A DNA stretch of 64,000 bases. It comes from Candidatus Sumerlaeota bacterium (GTDB lineage Bacteria; Sumerlaeota; Sumerlaeia; JAFGJS01). The notes under the pieces were generated by a model that did not search any database, was not told where the DNA came from, and was given only the letters and a program-made list of their open reading frames with translations. Location: positions 1-64,000 of the forward strand of contig JAFGJS010000070.1 of NCBI GenBank assembly GCA_016928995.1, read 5' to 3'. Of this stretch, positions 62,209 through 64,000 are shown one piece after another. How positions within the stretch are numbered: the first letter of the stretch is position 1; each line of letters opens with the position of its first letter. Position numbers and translations under genes: made by a program.

Positions 62209-63606
62209 GTGCTCCCGAAAGATTCGAAAAAACTGCATTTTGTCGGCATTGGCGGCTGCGGCATGAGCGGCATCGCCTGGGTGCTGCTGAATAAAGGCTA
62301 CTCCATCAGCGGCAGCGACCTGAGCGAGAACGCGATGACGCGGCGTCTCGCGGCGAACGGTGCGCGCATCGCCCTGGGTCATCGCGCGGAAAACGTGGGC
62401 GACGCCGAGACGCTCGTGATCAGCTCCGCCATCCGCGAAGACAATCCAGAACTGATGGCGGCCCGGGAGCGCGGTTTGCAGATCGTTCATCGCGCCGACG
62501 CGCTCGATCAGATTTTGCGCGACGGCCGTTCCGTGGCCGTGGCCGGGACGCACGGCAAAACCACCACGACCTCCATGCTCGTGCTGGCGGCGGAGTGCTG
62601 CGGACTCGATCCCACGGCGCTGATCGGCGGCGAACTGCACGACATCGGCGGCAACGCCAAGGCGGGACGGTCGGATTTGGTCATCGCCGAGGCGGACGAA
62701 AGCGACGGATCGTTCCTCAAGTATGCGCCCGACTGGGCTGTCGTGACGAACATGGAAGCCGATCATCTGGATCATTACAAAACGCCCGAGGCGGTGGTCG
62801 AGGCTTACGAGCGTTTCATCAGCCAGACGCGCAATCGCGTGGCGTTGTGCGTGGACGATCCGCGCGCGCGAAAAGCCATCGAGCGCACTGGAGCGGCGGC
62901 GATCACCTACAGCATCCACTCGCCGGAAGCGGATTTTTACGCCCGTGACATTGAGTGGAGCGGCGCCGGCGTGGCTTACGATCTGCATATCGACGGCGAG
63001 GAAATCATGAACGTGCAGCTCGGCGTGCCGGGCGTGCATAACGTTGCGAACTCGCTGGCGACGCTGGCGATCTGCCGTGAGATCGGCGCGGATTTAACGA
63101 CGGCCGCACAGGGACTGGCGCGCTATCATGGCGCTCAGCGCCGTTTTCAGATCAAGGGCCGCACGCACGGCGTCACCATCGTGGACGACTACGCGCACCA
63201 TCCGACCGAGGTCAAGGCCACACTCGGTTCCGCGCGCAACTGGCAGGCCGTGCATCAGGGCCGCCGCATCGTGGGCATCTTCCAGCCGCATCGCTATTCG
63301 CGCACCCAGGCGCTTAGCGCGGACTTCGGCCCGGTTTTCAGCGACGCCGCCGAGGTGATTATCACGGACGTTTACGCCGCCGGAGAGCTGCCCATCGAAG
63401 GCGTGAACGGCGAGTTGGTTTATCAATGCGTGCTTCGCGCCGGACATCCCAACGTGAAGTACATCCCCAGCAAGGCGGAAATCTCGGACTACGTCGCCGG
63501 CCGCGTCGAAGCAGGCGACCTCGTCATGACCCTCGGCGCCGGCGACATCTGGAAAGTCGGCGAACAGCTCCTCGAACGCCTCAACACCCCAGTCCAAACC
63601 GCGTAG
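62209..63606 (+). CDS. murC: MurC, UDP-N-acetylmuramate-L-alanine ligase
   Basis: 465 residues with a GTG start preceded by GAGGTG. The N-domain has LHFVGIGGCGMSGIAWVLLN and GSDLSENAMT. The ATP site is VAGTHGKTTTTSMLV, followed by EADESDGSFLKY and NMEADHLDHY; the C-domain has VDDYAHHPTEVKATL and FQPHRYSRTQ. It adds L-Ala to UDP-MurNAc. It ends the cell-wall cluster here: no murB, ddl or ftsQ follows. Confidence 0.97.
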   Translation: MLPKDSKKLHFVGIGGCGMSGIAWVLLNKGYSISGSDLSENAMTRRLAANGARIALGHRAENVGDAETLVISSAIREDNPELMAARERGLQIVHRADALDQILRDGRSVAVAGTHGKTTTTSMLVLAAECCGLDPTALIGGELHDIGGNAKAGRSDLVIAEADESDGSFLKYAPDWAVVTNMEADHLDHYKTPEAVVEAYERFISQTRNRVALCVDDPRARKAIERTGAAAITYSIHSPEADFYARDIEWSGAGVAYDLHIDGEEIMNVQLGVPGVHNVANSLATLAICREIGADLTTAAQGLARYHGAQRRFQIKGRTHGVTIVDDYAHHPTEVKATLGSARNWQAVHQGRRIVGIFQPHRYSRTQALSADFGPVFSDAAEVIITDVYAAGELPIEGVNGELVYQCVLRAGHPNVKYIPSKAEISDYVAGRVEAGDLVMTLGAGDIWKVGEQLLERLNTPVQTA

Positions 63607-63673
63607 GAATAGCAAAAATTATGACCAATAAATTGAATTCGAAGAGATGATAAGTATAGGTGAACAGATAATA

Positions 63674-64000
63674 CTAATGATCAAAATTTTCAGAGTTGTC
63701 GCTCGAGTTTTTGATTGCTCTATATGTCATCCGAACTCCCCAATCATCAGGAGGAGTGATACTAATATCTTGATCTACATGAGTGTCCAATGGGATTCCA
63801 GCCCATTCAGGACATATTTTTAGTTCTGGAAATCCTATAATTCTAAATACATGATCCTTTAATTCAATACCCATATTTATAACTTTATCGACTCTAAAAC
63901 CATTGATTTCTTCAGAATCAGGTTCTGAGAAGATTATCCCTTGCGCCTCGATCCAAAGAACCATTCCTCTTCCATCAATATTACCGCAAACAGGCAAATG
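63674..64000 (-). CDS. C-terminal part of an unknown AT-rich gene
   Basis: An open frame reads in from the right edge to a stop at 63674, giving 108 residues including IEAQGIIFSEPDSEEINGFR, VDKVINMGIELKDHVFRIIG and DWGVRMTYRAIKNSSDNSEN. The real start lies beyond the window; a TTG at 63997 is the only start-like codon near the edge. I do not recognise the family. The low GC content matches the first 4 kb rather than the adjacent murC. Confidence 0.5.
   Translation of the reverse strand, partial: HLPVCGNIDGRGMVLWIEAQGIIFSEPDSEEINGFRVDKVINMGIELKDHVFRIIGFPELKICPEWAGIPLDTHVDQDISITPPDDWGVRMTYRAIKNSSDNSENFDH

Overview
The window looks like a chromosomal segment of a Gram-negative, flagellated bacterium. 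Evidence for an outer membrane is a complete Mla lipid-transport operon and several lipobox proteins. Evidence for motility is fliE, flgC and flgB behind a sigma-54-type promoter. Peptidoglycan synthesis is shown by ftsW, murG and murC. Conserved genes are moderately GC-rich. I cannot fix the phylum from sequence alone. The mix of LVIVD/dockerin proteins, GH106, TolB-like CxxCH proteins and a truncated surface-protein family suggests a PVC-group bacterium or a related candidate phylum, at low confidence.

Layout. Positions 1-4.0 kb are AT-rich and accessory: a secreted lipase-like protein running off the left edge, a decayed IS5-type transposase and a small membrane protein. Positions 4.0-17.0 kb are a likely mobile island. 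It holds a leftward pair (Fe-S PD-(D/E)XK nuclease and a SWIM zinc-finger protein with an Asn/Gly-rich linker), a rightward set (HerA/VirD4-like ATPase, membrane protein, and a second larger ATPase carrying a nuclease-like C-terminus), a strongly folded candidate non-coding RNA with its own terminator, an LVIVD beta-propeller/dockerin protein, a lipoprotein, and a large serine recombinase. The recombinase gene ends inside, and truncates, a surface-protein gene, which marks one end of the island.

Positions 17.3-22.4 kb hold flagellar rod genes with their NtrC-type regulator and histidine kinase. Positions 22.4-27.5 kb hold a Cu/Zn-type permease and a two-gene operon (TolB-like CxxCH protein plus a large membrane protein). 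Positions 27.9-32.9 kb are infC-rpmI-rplT-pheS-pheT, with an AUU start for infC and two attenuator-like hairpins. Positions 33.2-35.3 kb are tandem SGNH hydrolases, one fused to an isoprenylcysteine-methyltransferase-like domain. Positions 35.5-39.3 kb are mlaE-F-D-C-A. Positions 39.3-50.6 kb hold adenosine deaminase, an OFA-family transporter, a two-gene hybrid histidine-kinase system and a membrane protein. Positions 50.8-58.4 kb hold a GH106-like glycosidase, a homocysteine methyltransferase, a MoxR ATPase and a trypsin-like lipoprotein. Positions 58.7-63.6 kb are an ftsW-sulfotransferase-murG-murC cluster. The last 340 bases are AT-rich again and carry the end of another unknown gene.

The best candidate for something undescribed is the 4-17 kb island: two translocase-type ATPases with two different nuclease-like modules, a SWIM protein and a structured RNA. 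Its function (DNA transfer, DNA processing or defence) cannot be settled from this sequence.
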